64,000 nucleotides of DNA from Phycisphaerae bacterium. Lineage in GTDB: Bacteria > Planctomycetota > Phycisphaerae > UBA1845. Where the stretch lies: positions 1 through 64,000 of the forward strand of contig JAGFJJ010000059.1 in NCBI GenBank assembly GCA_024102815.1, read 5' to 3'. The notes beneath the pieces are model-generated. The model saw nothing but the letters and a program-made list of their open reading frames with translations. It was not told where the DNA came from and searched no databases. A program made the position numbers and the translations under genes. Shown in pieces: positions 8,840 to 19,044 of this stretch; position 1 is the first letter of the stretch, and each line of letters begins with the position of its first letter.

Positions 8840-10357
8840 CTACCGTCTGTCTGATTCACTGGCGTTCAGCAAGTCGACATATCGGTCGTAGGCCTCAGGG
8901 TTGCGGGCCTGGAGGTCTGCCTCGTTGGCGTAGACGTCGATCACTTCATCTCCGCCGGAACGCGTCCGCACCTCGATTGTCCCGTCCGGCATGGCCTTGA
9001 TCGTACGCTGGACGTCGGAGAACAGCGGCATCGCGAATGCGTGAACGGCCCCTTGGTGATTCAAAAGACCGCGGAGGCCTGCGAGTCCCTCCTCGGAGAG
9101 AATGCCCTCGTTACGAAGCCGGTCCATAGCCGCACGGAGCTCGTCCAGCGCCTTCTGATACGATTCCTGAGCCTGCCCAAACTCCTGGCCCATTGCCGAA
9201 TGCCACTGCATCAGCCCATCATGCAGATCCTGAAGGTTCAATTCGATGTCGAACTTCCCGTCATCACTGAGAAACTGGAGACCGTTATCTGTCATGTCTC
9301 CGTCAATCTGCACCATGACCATGCGGTCGGACTGGTTGAAAAGATCATAGGCCTCGACGTCGCTGGCCTTCAGGTCTTCCTCGGTCGCGTAGGATTGTGC
9401 GTCCTCTTCGCCGGCGGCCGACGTGCGCGTGACCACGATCGGACCGTCGCCTTCGCGCTCCACTGAAAGACTGCTGCCGTCACGCTGGGTTCGCGTCTGG
9501 ACCTTCGTGCCGTCCTCGGTCACGAAAACCTGCGTGGTTACGGAAACCTCTCCCGGGAGAATCTCGCGAATCTCCTGGGGCAGGTCCGCGAGGTTGTCCA
9601 GGTCGCCGAGCTCCTTGACCACCCACTCGCCCTGCGGGCCGCGCTGGATGAACTTGCCCCGCGTGCGGATGTGCTCCTCAATCTCGCCGAGTTCGACTTC
9701 CGGGAGCCGGGTTTTGAACATTGTCGCCGGCATTTCCGCTCGTGAACCCAGCACCACCGGGACCACCTGTTCCTGTCCGTCACGCAGCACGCGCACTTGG
9801 ACGGTGTCGCCGGGCACCCGTGATTTGATCGCATCGACAAACGCCGATACCTGACCGTCCACCATCTGGCCGTCAACGGCCAGAACGACGTCATGCACAG
9901 CCAACCCGGCTCGGTCGGCCGGACTGTCCTTGACCACGTTGGCAATGGTCATGCCCGTGCCTTGGAGATTCAACTGTGTATCGAGCGCCTCGTTTACCTG
10001 CTCAATAACAACGCCGAGCCAGCCTCGATTGGCGGCGTCGGCACTTGCTTCGGCATTGGCGATACGGCGGACCTTGATCACGCCCGGTGCGTTGGCGTCG
10101 CCTTCCTTGTTGACGACAACTTCGATGTGGTGTTCCGTGCCGTCGGCGGCATTCCAGGTTCCCGTTGCGTCGGCCCCGGCGACGAATACCTGCACGTTGC
10201 CATTCGCCGCATCCGCCACCGCTCCGGCATCGGCGCCGGGCGTTACCACCACCACACGATTCGTCGCCTGCGGCGTGCCTTCCTCGATGGCCGAAGCCGT
10301 TGTAGAAATCACCCACGGCGCTGCAAGCGCCATGATCAATCCGATTGTCACCTTCAT
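8840..10357 (-). CDS. Secreted PDZ-domain protein
   Basis: A 505-aa protein. The start MKVTIGLIMALAAPWVIS is chosen because AAGGAG lies 8 nt upstream, and it gives a clean signal peptide ending TTASA. Residues about 110-210 are a PDZ_2-type domain (RGWLGVVIEQVNEALDTQL, DSPADRAGLAVHDVVLAVDG, VQVRVLRDGQ) like those of HtrA/DegP. No serine-protease domain is present. The C-terminal half is acidic and helical with no recognised family. The gene follows the ECF sigma and anti-sigma genes on the same strand, so it may be a target or periplasmic sensor of that pair. That link is inferred from position only. Confidence 0.75.
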   Translation of the reverse strand: MKVTIGLIMALAAPWVISTTASAIEEGTPQATNRVVVVTPGADAGAVADAANGNVQVFVAGADATGTWNAADGTEHHIEVVVNKEGDANAPGVIKVRRIANAEASADAANRGWLGVVIEQVNEALDTQLNLQGTGMTIANVVKDSPADRAGLAVHDVVLAVDGQMVDGQVSAFVDAIKSRVPGDTVQVRVLRDGQEQVVPVVLGSRAEMPATMFKTRLPEVELGEIEEHIRTRGKFIQRGPQGEWVVKELGDLDNLADLPQEIREILPGEVSVTTQVFVTEDGTKVQTRTQRDGSSLSVEREGDGPIVVTRTSAAGEEDAQSYATEEDLKASDVEAYDLFNQSDRMVMVQIDGDMTDNGLQFLSDDGKFDIELNLQDLHDGLMQWHSAMGQEFGQAQESYQKALDELRAAMDRLRNEGILSEEGLAGLRGLLNHQGAVHAFAMPLFSDVQRTIKAMPDGTIEVRTRSGGDEVIDVYANEADLQARNPEAYDRYVDLLNASESDRR

Positions 10358-10468
10358 CGTCTTGCTCCTTGAGGACCGTCGAAATCTCATCTGCGACATT
10401 TTTTGCTCGCCCTTCGCACAGGTGAGGGCCGATCCGCGGTTCCGACCGTCGCCCATGCGAGGAATTGA

Positions 10469-11086
10469 TCAATACGTCTCAAACGGCGCAACAGTCACAC
10501 CCTGCGGCGGTGCTTTCACGGAGCGGACGTAATCCACTTCGATGATAAAGAGACTTCCGTCGCGCCCGCGAATACCGATCACACCGCGATCCGTATTTCG
10601 CCTGATCTGCGGCCGGCTCCAGTCTGCCAGGCGCATCACATTTCCGTTGTCGGGCGCCGTTCCGCGAACGGGAAATGCACCGTTCGATGGAAGTCCTGTC
10701 GCGCCGGGAAGTTCAGCAACATGTGGTGTCGAATTGGGCGCATCAACCGCCGGTTTCGGATAGGGGATAACCATGGCCAAAAACGCTGCGGCAATGGAAC
10801 CGGGAATCAGCAACCAGCCCCGATGGCGAAGCCAACCGGTCCTTCGCGGTGGACCACTCGCCGCCGCGGGCTCGAGGTGAAGCCTGCCCGGCGCAGGCAT
10901 CGAATCGAAGCGCTCGTGGAGCGCCGCCGCGCAGTCCTCCTCAAGCTCCCGCAGGGATTCGAAATAAACTCGGGCCTGCGGGTTGCGAATAAGCTCCCGA
11001 TCCAGCTCCAGCAACTCCGCTTCGCTCAGCTCGCCGTCCAGACGGCGGCTGATCAATCGCTCAATGTGCTCGGGAATCCGTATCAT
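10469..11086 (-). CDS. Anti-sigma factor-like membrane protein
   Basis: A 205-aa protein; a GTG one codon upstream is an alternative start. The N-terminus (IPEHIERLISRRLDGELSE, AELLELDRELIRNPQAR) resembles the helical anti-sigma domain of ECF regulators but lacks the HxxxCxxC zinc motif. One membrane helix lies near residues 91-109 (LLIPGSIAAAFLAMVIPYP) with a periplasmic C-terminal domain. Its start lies inside the 3' end of the ECF sigma gene by 26 nt. The overlap indicates translational coupling, usual for sigma/anti-sigma pairs. Confidence 0.75.
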   Translation of the reverse strand: MIRIPEHIERLISRRLDGELSEAELLELDRELIRNPQARVYFESLRELEEDCAAALHERFDSMPAPGRLHLEPAAASGPPRRTGWLRHRGWLLIPGSIAAAFLAMVIPYPKPAVDAPNSTPHVAELPGATGLPSNGAFPVRGTAPDNGNVMRLADWSRPQIRRNTDRGVIGIRGRDGSLFIIEVDYVRSVKAPPQGVTVAPFETY

Positions 11087-11669
11087 CACACCATTCCACC
11101 TTCTTCTGCACGGCCTCGCGCAGCATGCGCCGGGCCCGCACCAGTCTGGTCTCTACGGTGTCTACCGGGAGGCTCATGGTCTCGGCGATTTCCTGATAGC
11201 CCCATCCCGCCAGATGCCGCAGAACAAAGGGTTCTCGGTATAGCGCCGGCAAGCCGGCAATCGCGGCAAGAACTTCCGTGTGGGCAACGTAGGAACTGGC
11301 CGCTCGACCATCGCCTGTCGAAGGCGACTCGCTTGCCGCCGTTACATTCTGATGCGCCGATTGCCCCGAGTTGACTCGACGCTCCCGTGTAATTCGCCGA
11401 CCCGCGTCGACCGCGGCATTTCGCGCCATGCGATAAAGCCACGATCGCCAGGATCGGGTTTCGCGAAGTTCCTGGGCACGCTGCCATACGTTCATCCACA
11501 CCGATTGCGACACATCGTCCGCCAGGTCCGCGTCCCCGAGGACGCCGAAGACCACACCTCGAACCCAACCGCCATGGCGCCGAATCCAACGGTCCAGGGC
11601 GTGGCGATCGCCACACCGAATGGCCTCGACCACCGCGGTATCGGCGTCGAACTCGGATTCAACCCCCAT
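11061..11669 (-). CDS. ECF-type RNA polymerase sigma factor
   Basis: About 202 aa from MGVESEFD. Alternative ATGs lie at 11678 and further upstream, and none has a strong ribosome site. Region 2 is seen as GDADLADDVSQSVWMNVWQRA, and YRMARNAAVDAGRR is region 2.4-like. Region 4 is seen as LPALYREPFVLRHLAGWGYQE, then IAETMSLPVDTVETRLVRAR, the helix-turn-helix that reads the -35 box. It overlaps the anti-sigma gene downstream and starts about 130 nt after dnaE on the same strand. Confidence 0.9.
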   Translation of the reverse strand: MGVESEFDADTAVVEAIRCGDRHALDRWIRRHGGWVRGVVFGVLGDADLADDVSQSVWMNVWQRAQELRETRSWRSWLYRMARNAAVDAGRRITRERRVNSGQSAHQNVTAASESPSTGDGRAASSYVAHTEVLAAIAGLPALYREPFVLRHLAGWGYQEIAETMSLPVDTVETRLVRARRMLREAVQKKVEWCDDTDSRAH

Positions 11670-11801
11670 GGCCCTCATCACCAGAAAAGACGTCCATCGC
11701 GTACGGAACCTGTCGCAATTCGCGCGCGGCTTCCCTCTTGCCACACTTGTCCCTATTCGGGAACCAATTCGAGAGATTACAAACCAATGTGAATAAATAT
11801 G

Positions 11802-14800
11802 TTAGGCGAAAACCGTCTCGAGCGGGAGTGGAATTGGTCGACGGGTCGGTCCGAGGACCGTCACCGCATCCCGTCCGAGTATCTGCATCAGCCGGCTGAG
11901 AAGCTCGGTGTGGCAGCGGACTCTGAGTGAGGCGTGGCATTCGAGCTGCGCGACCAGATCGTCTTCAGTTTGGCAATTGAGATAAACTGCTGCTTCACCC
12001 CGGCTTTCGCGAAGCAGGCCAACCAGCGCGTCCAGGTCGTGCCCTGCGGCTAACGTCAGAATCAGAGCACGCCCGAAAGTCTCCATCGCTTCGTCCTGAC
12101 TGATGACCTTGGAAATGCGAATCGAGGGCTCTTCGCGGCGACGATCGACCTGGCCTGTGACGAAAACGAGCGCATCGGGCACAAGCGCCGCTCGTTGCTC
12201 GGCCATGTCAGAGGAGAAGATTATGCCTTCCACTTTGCCGGCCAGATCTTCCAGGCTGACGATGCCCATCTGCCGCCCTGCGTTGCGGCCTCCACGCGTC
12301 GTCACGGTCCGAAAGGCCGTAACCATACCTCCCAGGGTTACTTCCATTCCGTCCTGAAATCGGACAAGGTCGGTCGTGGATGCCGTCGTGCAAGCCCGCA
12401 GGAGTAGCTCGTGGCTGGCGAGGGGATGCTTGGTGATGTAGAAGCCGAGGACTTCCTTTTCGTGTGCGAGCATTTCGGCTTCGTTCCACTCCGCGGCGGA
12501 CAGGGCGGGCTCCACGGCGACGGCCGGGGAGGATTCGCCAAATCCGAAGAGCCCGAGCTGGCCGCTGCGACGGTCGCGCTGAGCACGCTGTCCGCCGGCG
12601 ATGGCCCGTTCCAGCGCGTCCATGAGCGCCTTGCGCATGGCTCCGGTTTCGTCAAAGGCGCCGGCGCAGATCAGCGCCTCGACGGCCCCGCGATTCACCG
12701 CAGACAGGTCGACGCGCTCGCAGAAATCAAAGAGTGATCGAAAAGCGCCGCCACGCTCGCGTTCGTCGACGATGGCGCCGACGGCCTTTGCTCCAACACC
12801 CTTGATCGCGCCCAAGCCGAATTGAATCGACCGCCGGGATTTTCCTGGGTTGCCATTTGCCCCAGCTTCCGATTCCCTTTCAACGCTGACGACGAATTCG
12901 TATTCCGAGCGGTTCACATTCGGTGGCTCGACCGTGATGCCAATCTCGCGGCACTCTCCGCAGTATTCCGCGACCTTCTCGGTGCTGCCCATTTCAAACG
13001 TGATCAACGCGGCCATGAACTCGACCGGAAAGTACGTTTTCATCCACGCGGTTTGATAGGCGACAAGGGCATAGCCGGTGGAGTGGGCCTTATTGAATGC
13101 ATACCCGCCGAACTTGAGGATATCGTCAAAGACCTGGTTGGCGACCTCGCGTCGAACGCCATTGGCCACGCATCCTTCGAGGAAGGGCTCGCGCATAGCC
13201 TCGATCATGTCCGTCTTTTTCTTGCTGATGGCTTTGGCAAGTCGAAAGGCGGCCTTGAGTTCGATCCCACCCAGGCGATTCACGACGCGGGAAACCTGCT
13301 CCTGGTACACCATGATGCCGTAAGTTTCGGTGAGCACCTCAGTCATGATGGGGTGGGGCGTGTTCCAGGCGGCGCCGTGTTTGCGGGCGATGTAATCTGG
13401 GATGTACTCCATCGGCCCGGGGCGGTACAGGGCGTTTGCAGCAATGAGATCCTCGATGCGGTTGGGCTTCATGCGCATGATCACTTCGCGCATGCCTCCC
13501 GATTCGAACTGGAAGATGCCTCGCGTGTCTCCCCGGGCGATGAGCTCATAGACCCTCTGGTCAGTCAGATCAACGTGGGTCAGATCGATGTTCTTCCCGC
13601 TGCTGCGCTCGGCGAGTTGGCGAGCGCGCTCGAGCGTCGTGAGCGTGCGCAAGCCCAGAAAGTCCATTTTAAGCAGGCCCACGCGCTCGACGGACGGGCC
13701 GTCAAACTGCGTGATCAGGGCCTCATGCCCTGCTTGGCGGTAGAGCGGCAGGAAGTTGTCCAGCGGTTGATCGGCGACGACCACACCCGCAGCGTGAACG
13801 CCGGCGTTGCGGGCGACGCCTTCGAGCTTGCGGCCAATATCAATGATCCGCCGCACCCGCTCGTCGCTCTCGTAGCGCTTGCGCAGCTCGGGCTCCTGCG
13901 ACAGGGCCTTGTCCAGCGTCATCTTCAGTTCGACGGGCACGAGCGCCGTAATCTCGTTGGCCTCATTGAAATTCAGGCCGAGCACGCGAGCGACGTCCTT
14001 GATCACCGCCTTGGCCTTGAGTGTGTTGAAGGTGATGATCTGGGCGACGTGGCCGTACTTGTTGCGAACGTAATCGATGATTCGCGCCCGGCCGTTCTGG
14101 CAGATGTCCAGATCGATGTCCGGCATCTCGTCGCGGTCGGGATCCATGAAGCGTTCGAAGTACAACTCGTAGCGGATGGGATCGGGGGCGCTGATGTACA
14201 GGCAATGGGCCACGACGGCGCTGCATCCGCTGCCGCGGGCGCCGACGGGGATGCCGTGCTCGCGGGCGTAGTTCACGACGTCCCACACGATTAGGAAGTA
14301 GCTCGCGAAGCCTTTGCTGATAATGACATCCAACTCGTACTCGATACGCTCGCGTAGTTCGTCGTTGATGTCGCCGTAGCGCTCCCGCGCTCCCTCGTAG
14401 ACGAGCTTCCGCAGGTAGGCGCCGTCATCGAGGGACTGGCCGTCGTCGTCGCGGATGTCGTCCGGAACGCGGAACACCGGCGCGTGCCGGCTCTTGAGGT
14501 CGAGCTCGACGTTGCACATGTCCGCCACACGCAGGGTGTTGGCCAGCGCTTCGGGTCGATCGGGGAACAGCGACGCCATCTCCTCGGCGGTCTTGAAATA
14601 GAACTGATCGGTGGGAAACCTGAAACGCTCCTCATCGGAAACGAGCTTGCCAGTATTGATGCAGCAGAGCACGTCGTGGGCTTCGACGTCGCCGTGGTCG
14701 AGGTAGTGCACGTCATTCGTGGCGATCAGTCCGACGCCGAGCCGTTTGGCGAGATCGACCAACTCGGGATTGAGCGTCTTCTGCTCGCTCATCCCGTGGT

Positions 14801-15335
14801 CCTGAAGTTCGATGAAGAAGCGGTCCGGACCGAAGATTTCCAGATAGGACTTCGCCAGGTCCTCGGCGACGCGCCCGTCTCGTGTAAGGAAGGCTTGCGG
14901 AACCTCGCCGCCGATGCAGGTGCTCGTACACAGCAGTCCGGCGGAGAACTCGCGGAGCACGGCCTTGTCGATGCGTGGTTTGCGATAAAACCCCTCGGTA
15001 TAGCCGATGCTGGAGAGCTTCAGGAGGTTCCGGTAGCCCTCGTTGTTCGTGGCCAGAAGCAGCAGGTGGAAGGCTTCCTTTCCTTCGCGGGCTTCCTTCA
15101 TGCGCCGATCACGATCGGTCAGGTAGGCCTCGCAGCCGAGAATCGGTTTGATGCCCGCCTTGTGGGCCGCGGTGTAGAATTCGACGGCGCCGAAGAGGTT
15201 GCCGTGGTCGGTCATGGCCACGGCCGGCATGTCCAGGCTCTTGGCCCGATCCATGAGCGCCTCGATGCGCGTAGCCCCGTCGAGCAGGCTGTAGTGCGTG
15301 TGCAGGTGAAGATGGACGAAGCGGGGCGGTGTCAT
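11802..15335 (-). CDS. dnaE: DNA polymerase III alpha subunit
   Basis: A 1177-aa protein, close to the E. coli length of 1160. This is the replicative polymerase. The PHP domain is at the N-terminus (HLHLHTHYSLLDGATRIEAL, then VAMTDHGNLFGAVEFYTAAH). The polymerase active site includes GARGSGCSAVVAHCLYI and MPDIDLDICQ, whose two Asp residues match the catalytic PDxDxDF motif with Ile replacing the usual Phe. Helix-hairpin-helix segments (FGLGAIKGVGAKAV) and an OB-fold (VTLGGMVTAFRTVTTRGGRN) follow. The start ATG directly precedes the conserved TPPRFVHLHLHTHYS. It stands alone apart from the downstream sigma gene. Confidence 0.97.
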   Translation of the reverse strand: MTPPRFVHLHLHTHYSLLDGATRIEALMDRAKSLDMPAVAMTDHGNLFGAVEFYTAAHKAGIKPILGCEAYLTDRDRRMKEAREGKEAFHLLLLATNNEGYRNLLKLSSIGYTEGFYRKPRIDKAVLREFSAGLLCTSTCIGGEVPQAFLTRDGRVAEDLAKSYLEIFGPDRFFIELQDHGMSEQKTLNPELVDLAKRLGVGLIATNDVHYLDHGDVEAHDVLCCINTGKLVSDEERFRFPTDQFYFKTAEEMASLFPDRPEALANTLRVADMCNVELDLKSRHAPVFRVPDDIRDDDGQSLDDGAYLRKLVYEGARERYGDINDELRERIEYELDVIISKGFASYFLIVWDVVNYAREHGIPVGARGSGCSAVVAHCLYISAPDPIRYELYFERFMDPDRDEMPDIDLDICQNGRARIIDYVRNKYGHVAQIITFNTLKAKAVIKDVARVLGLNFNEANEITALVPVELKMTLDKALSQEPELRKRYESDERVRRIIDIGRKLEGVARNAGVHAAGVVVADQPLDNFLPLYRQAGHEALITQFDGPSVERVGLLKMDFLGLRTLTTLERARQLAERSSGKNIDLTHVDLTDQRVYELIARGDTRGIFQFESGGMREVIMRMKPNRIEDLIAANALYRPGPMEYIPDYIARKHGAAWNTPHPIMTEVLTETYGIMVYQEQVSRVVNRLGGIELKAAFRLAKAISKKKTDMIEAMREPFLEGCVANGVRREVANQVFDDILKFGGYAFNKAHSTGYALVAYQTAWMKTYFPVEFMAALITFEMGSTEKVAEYCGECREIGITVEPPNVNRSEYEFVVSVERESEAGANGNPGKSRRSIQFGLGAIKGVGAKAVGAIVDERERGGAFRSLFDFCERVDLSAVNRGAVEALICAGAFDETGAMRKALMDALERAIAGGQRAQRDRRSGQLGLFGFGESSPAVAVEPALSAAEWNEAEMLAHEKEVLGFYITKHPLASHELLLRACTTASTTDLVRFQDGMEVTLGGMVTAFRTVTTRGGRNAGRQMGIVSLEDLAGKVEGIIFSSDMAEQRAALVPDALVFVTGQVDRRREEPSIRISKVISQDEAMETFGRALILTLAAGHDLDALVGLLRESRGEAAVYLNCQTEDDLVAQLECHASLRVRCHTELLSRLMQILGRDAVTVLGPTRRPIPLPLETVFA

Positions 15336-15544
15336 GGTGCGGTCGCGCGCAATGGGAAACGGTGTACGGCGTTCATACTATACCGGGCATCGGACCGTTG
15401 TCGCGAACCGCGGGCACTTGTCGAGATTCGAGCAAGAGCAAGCGGCCGAATGCGCCATTCCGGCATGCGCCGGATTGACGAAGGGGCGCACGTCGATGGC
15501 AACCTATTCGCGAACGGTGGTTTCCGACCGATTCAACAGGAATA

Positions 15545-18151
15545 TCACAGCTCACCGAGCATCTTTTTGAGTCGATCAGCGTAGTCCCGGCACTCGTCGT
15601 CGTGACAGCGCTGCGCGCAAATCTCGATCATCGGGGCTGCACCCTTGGGATCATCCCCGCAAAGCTGCACGCGGGCCGCGAGGCAATACGGCCAGGGGCT
15701 CTCGGGCAGCCGAGCGGCGGCGATGCCCATCGCCAGGAGGAACTGCTCTTTGGCGGCGGGGCCGTCGCTGGCATTTCCTGCACTTTCGCAGAGCCAATCC
15801 GCCCGTTTGGCAGCCCACCGCGGGGCGCCTTGGAGGAGACGGTAGTAAGCATACGAAGCATGTTCGAATGGGTGGTTCACCTTCGCTGTGTCCGGTCCGA
15901 GTTCCGGGGGAAACTCGGAAACACCGACGTTGTCATGCTTACCGGGATCGAACGGTCTCGGCATTGAAGTCGTCAGGTTTCTGGCGAAGTTGGCGTAGGC
16001 TTTGGCTTCAGTGCCGGATCCCAGTTGTTGCTTGATCCGGTCCCACATTGTCACCGCCTCTTCCGGCCGGCCTTCTCGGAGGTAGAAATTGTGGATCACC
16101 ACGGCTTGGTCCAGCGTGATCCCTGGACTTTCTTCAGCCGCCTTGTAGGCCTGCTCGGCCGCGCGAATATTCCCCATCGACTCGTAAAGCTGTCCGAGAT
16201 TTGCGGCCGCGACGGCATTGAGAGGATCGATGGCCAGCGCTTGCTGATAGGCGTCAATGGCTTCTTTCACGTGTCCGGTTCGAGCGCGAATCACGCCGAG
16301 ATTCGCCCAGGCCGCCGGATCGTCGCCGTACCAATCCAGCAAGGACAGCAGGCTCCGCTCGGCCGCGGCGAGCTTCTCCGGCGTTCCCGCGGCGATGTCC
16401 AGTTCAGCGAGCCCCAGGATGGCGGGTACCTCATAGGGATTGTTTCGCAGGGCCTGCTCGTAGAGTCGACGGGCGTCGGCCGGGCGACCTCGATCGCGAT
16501 AGAGTGATGCCAAGCGGACGATCCACGGATTCTTCAGGGGGGCGATCTCAACCGCTTTCTCGTAATACGGGATCGCCTCGTCGATACATCCCATCTCTTC
16601 GTAGGCCCAGCCCAGACGATAGTGGGGGCCGCCGCGATCCGAGGCCAGCTCGAGTCCTTTGCCAAGTTCTGAGAGCGCCTCGTCGAAGCGCCCGAGTTTG
16701 ATCAGTGCGGCACCGACGGCCTCATGTGCTTCGCTGCGGACACGGGGATCCTCGTGGCGAAGCTCCCGGCGGGCGAGATCGATGGCTTCTTGGTAGTTGC
16801 CTACGTTGTAAAGGGCCCATGCGGCACGCTCCCAAACGTGCTGGGCATCCGGGAACAGGTCGGCGATGCGCCGACTTTTCACAACGGGATTGTCGTAGAA
16901 TGAGGCTACGTGCCAGCTCTGGGCGATCGATGCCGCGACGATAATCCCGCCGGCAACTGCTACGCCAATTCGCAGCACTGCGGACTGCACTCGCTTCGCA
17001 GCCCGGCAGTACAGCGCCAAAAGGACGACCCCGACGACCCATACGAGGCCGACGATGGGAAGATACATGTAGCGGTCCGCGGCCAGCGCGTTGCGCGTGG
17101 GGACGACTTGGAGCGTGGCGGCGATCGCGGCCAAGAACCAGGCGAATCCCAGCGCCGCGGGGCGGAGCTTCCAGACGCACCAGGTGGCGAATCCCAGCAC
17201 GGGTACAACGATCAACATCGCGCGCAGCGTCAGGGGTTCGGTCCAGCTCACCGTGCCGGGTGCCGGATACCAGCTCGCCAGTCCCCGCGGCCAGACGAAG
17301 TGTTCGAAGTACCAGCCTAGGGAGATGAGACCCCGGGCGAGTCCCGGCCCAAGCAGGTTTTTTTCGGCGCCCTCGAACATGCCGGCTTCGTCGGTTGCCT
17401 GGAGGTTGATCCACGTGAAGGCAGCGGTGATGGCCGTGCTTGCGGCCCAAATCAACCAGAATCCGTGGCGGGGGCGGCGGCGAAAGGCAAGCGGAACAAG
17501 GAGCATCAACAGTGGCAGTTCAACGCGGATCTTGCTGATTGCACAACAAAGGGCGAAGAAGGGTACCAGTACTGACCAGAGGGGCGAGGGTGTCCGCATC
17601 CAGCGGCAAAGGGCCAGCAGTGTTGCCAGTGCGAACAGCGTGGAGAGCAGCATCATCCGGCCGTTAATCCAGGCGACAACCTCGACCTGCAGCGGATGGA
17701 CTGCGAACAGGAGGGCGGCCACGAACGCGATGTAATCTCCTGTGGCTGGGGTACTTGCAGTACCATTTGAGAGAATCCGATCTTCGCCGTGGTTCGTTTC
17801 GGCGCGGGGCTCTTCGCTTGCCAGCCTGCGAATCAGCAGGAAAGCGAGCACGGCGTTTAACGCGTGCAGCAGTACATTGTCCAGGTGGAACAACCAAGCT
17901 CCGGCGTCCACGCCGCGCTCGAATAGACCAAACACCTTGGCGACGGCAAATTCCGCGGAAAAACTCAAAAGCGGTAGCGGCTGGTATAAATCGCGATGGA
18001 CGATCCGGAAGAGCTCGACGGCATGCGCCAGGGACGGCCGGCTGACCAGGACGTGGTTGAGCACAAGGCGGTAGTCATCGCCGCCGACAAACGTCCCCCG
18101 CAGGGTTGGCGCGCCCATGATCAGCGCCGCAAGCACGACCGCAGGCACCAT
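15545..18151 (-). CDS. TMTC-like polytopic membrane protein with C-terminal TPR repeats
   Basis: About 868 aa. The ATG start MVPAVVLAALIMG is preferred because AAGGAC precedes it, although a TTG start at 18202 is possible. The first half has about ten hydrophobic helices with a GGDDYRLVLNH motif after the first helix, the acidic pair typical of GT-C glycosyltransferases and TMTC proteins. Residues about 455-700 carry TPR repeats (YNVGNYQEAIDLARRELRHE; EALSELGKGLELASDRGGPH; AWANLGVIRARTGHVKEAID). Proteins of this layout are common in planctomycetes and are proposed protein-O-glycosyltransferases. The substrate is unknown. It is transcribed toward dnaE's upstream side and is divergent from the DinB-like gene. 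Confidence 0.8.
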   Translation of the reverse strand: MVPAVVLAALIMGAPTLRGTFVGGDDYRLVLNHVLVSRPSLAHAVELFRIVHRDLYQPLPLLSFSAEFAVAKVFGLFERGVDAGAWLFHLDNVLLHALNAVLAFLLIRRLASEEPRAETNHGEDRILSNGTASTPATGDYIAFVAALLFAVHPLQVEVVAWINGRMMLLSTLFALATLLALCRWMRTPSPLWSVLVPFFALCCAISKIRVELPLLMLLVPLAFRRRPRHGFWLIWAASTAITAAFTWINLQATDEAGMFEGAEKNLLGPGLARGLISLGWYFEHFVWPRGLASWYPAPGTVSWTEPLTLRAMLIVVPVLGFATWCVWKLRPAALGFAWFLAAIAATLQVVPTRNALAADRYMYLPIVGLVWVVGVVLLALYCRAAKRVQSAVLRIGVAVAGGIIVAASIAQSWHVASFYDNPVVKSRRIADLFPDAQHVWERAAWALYNVGNYQEAIDLARRELRHEDPRVRSEAHEAVGAALIKLGRFDEALSELGKGLELASDRGGPHYRLGWAYEEMGCIDEAIPYYEKAVEIAPLKNPWIVRLASLYRDRGRPADARRLYEQALRNNPYEVPAILGLAELDIAAGTPEKLAAAERSLLSLLDWYGDDPAAWANLGVIRARTGHVKEAIDAYQQALAIDPLNAVAAANLGQLYESMGNIRAAEQAYKAAEESPGITLDQAVVIHNFYLREGRPEEAVTMWDRIKQQLGSGTEAKAYANFARNLTTSMPRPFDPGKHDNVGVSEFPPELGPDTAKVNHPFEHASYAYYRLLQGAPRWAAKRADWLCESAGNASDGPAAKEQFLLAMGIAAARLPESPWPYCLAARVQLCGDDPKGAAPMIEICAQRCHDDECRDYADRLKKMLGEL

Positions 18152-18517
18152 CCAGGCTGTCCTTGATCGCTGCGCCAAATTGTCGTTTTTTGTCGATCTC
18201 AACAGGCGATCGCATCCCGCACGGGCTATTCCCCGAATCCAGGGCTGTTGGCCCGACGACGGGTTACGTTGTCCGTCGCCGCCGGGGACCGCGGGAATCC
18301 CCGGAGAAAACGATGATTCTACGCCTTATCTACGCTGCCCGGAATGGTCGGGTTTCGGGAGGCGATCCGCTTTCGGCGGCCGTGTCACGTTGTACTCGGA
18401 ACTCGGCTCGATCAGAATGGGAGCGGTGCGTGGCGGGGCGAACCTTGTTGCGTTGAATAGTATCCTGGAAGCCGCGCGTTAAAGCGGTGGGCATTGAACC
18501 CAGTAGGAGAGAGCACG
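18152..18517. other. Divergent intergenic region
   Basis: A 366-nt gap between the TMTC-like gene (minus) and the DinB-like gene (plus). It must contain promoters for both. I see no convincing consensus promoter, RNA gene or repeat. Confidence 0.4.
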
Positions 18518-19015
18518 ATGGCTTCTGCGAAAGAAGTGATTCTCGGTCAGTTGCAAATGAGCGGTTGGCTGTTGGAGCAGATGACGGCTGACCTGTCGGA
18601 TTCGGAATTCTTCAAACCCGCCGTGCCCGGCTCCAACCATATTGCGTGGATCGTCGGACACATTGCCTATTCCGAGGACGGTTTGACCGCCAAGATCACC
18701 GGGCAGGCGCCCGCATTTGGGGAGAAATTCGCCGGGACGTTCGGCGGTCAGTCCAAGTGCGTGCCGGACGCTTCGAAGTATCCACCGGTGAGCGAGATCA
18801 AGTCCATGTTCCTGACAGCGCGCGGCAGGGCCATCGAGGGGCTCAAGATGTTCGACGAGAAGCGCTGGAATGATCCGTCGCCGGAGGGTATGCCCCGCGA
18901 GTACTTCCCCACGATGGGCTCGGTGTGGCAGCTCCAGGGTACACATGCCTACTGGCACATCGGGCAGCTCACGACCTGCCGTGTCGCCATGGGCAAAAAG
19001 CGCGTGCTTGAATAG
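18518..19015 (+). CDS. DinB-like four-helix metal-binding protein
   Basis: A 165-aa protein. The start MASAKEVILGQLQ is supported by AGGAGAGAG. The DinB/YfiT fold is indicated by an N-terminal helix, SNHIAWIVGHIAYSEDG and the terminal THAYWHIGQLTTCR. These supply the three histidines that usually bind a divalent metal in this superfamily. Family members include thiol transferases and stress proteins of unknown activity, so the substrate cannot be named. The gene is 29 nt upstream of the Mla-like pair on the same strand. Confidence 0.8.
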   Translation: MASAKEVILGQLQMSGWLLEQMTADLSDSEFFKPAVPGSNHIAWIVGHIAYSEDGLTAKITGQAPAFGEKFAGTFGGQSKCVPDASKYPPVSEIKSMFLTARGRAIEGLKMFDEKRWNDPSPEGMPREYFPTMGSVWQLQGTHAYWHIGQLTTCRVAMGKKRVLE

Positions 19016-19044
19016 AGCAGGCGCATGCACCCGATCAATACGTC

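Noticed and set aside
12822..14294. 490-codon open frame opposite dnaE
   Set aside because: Lies entirely within the DnaE coding sequence and shows only repetitive Asp/Leu/Val-rich translation with no family features.
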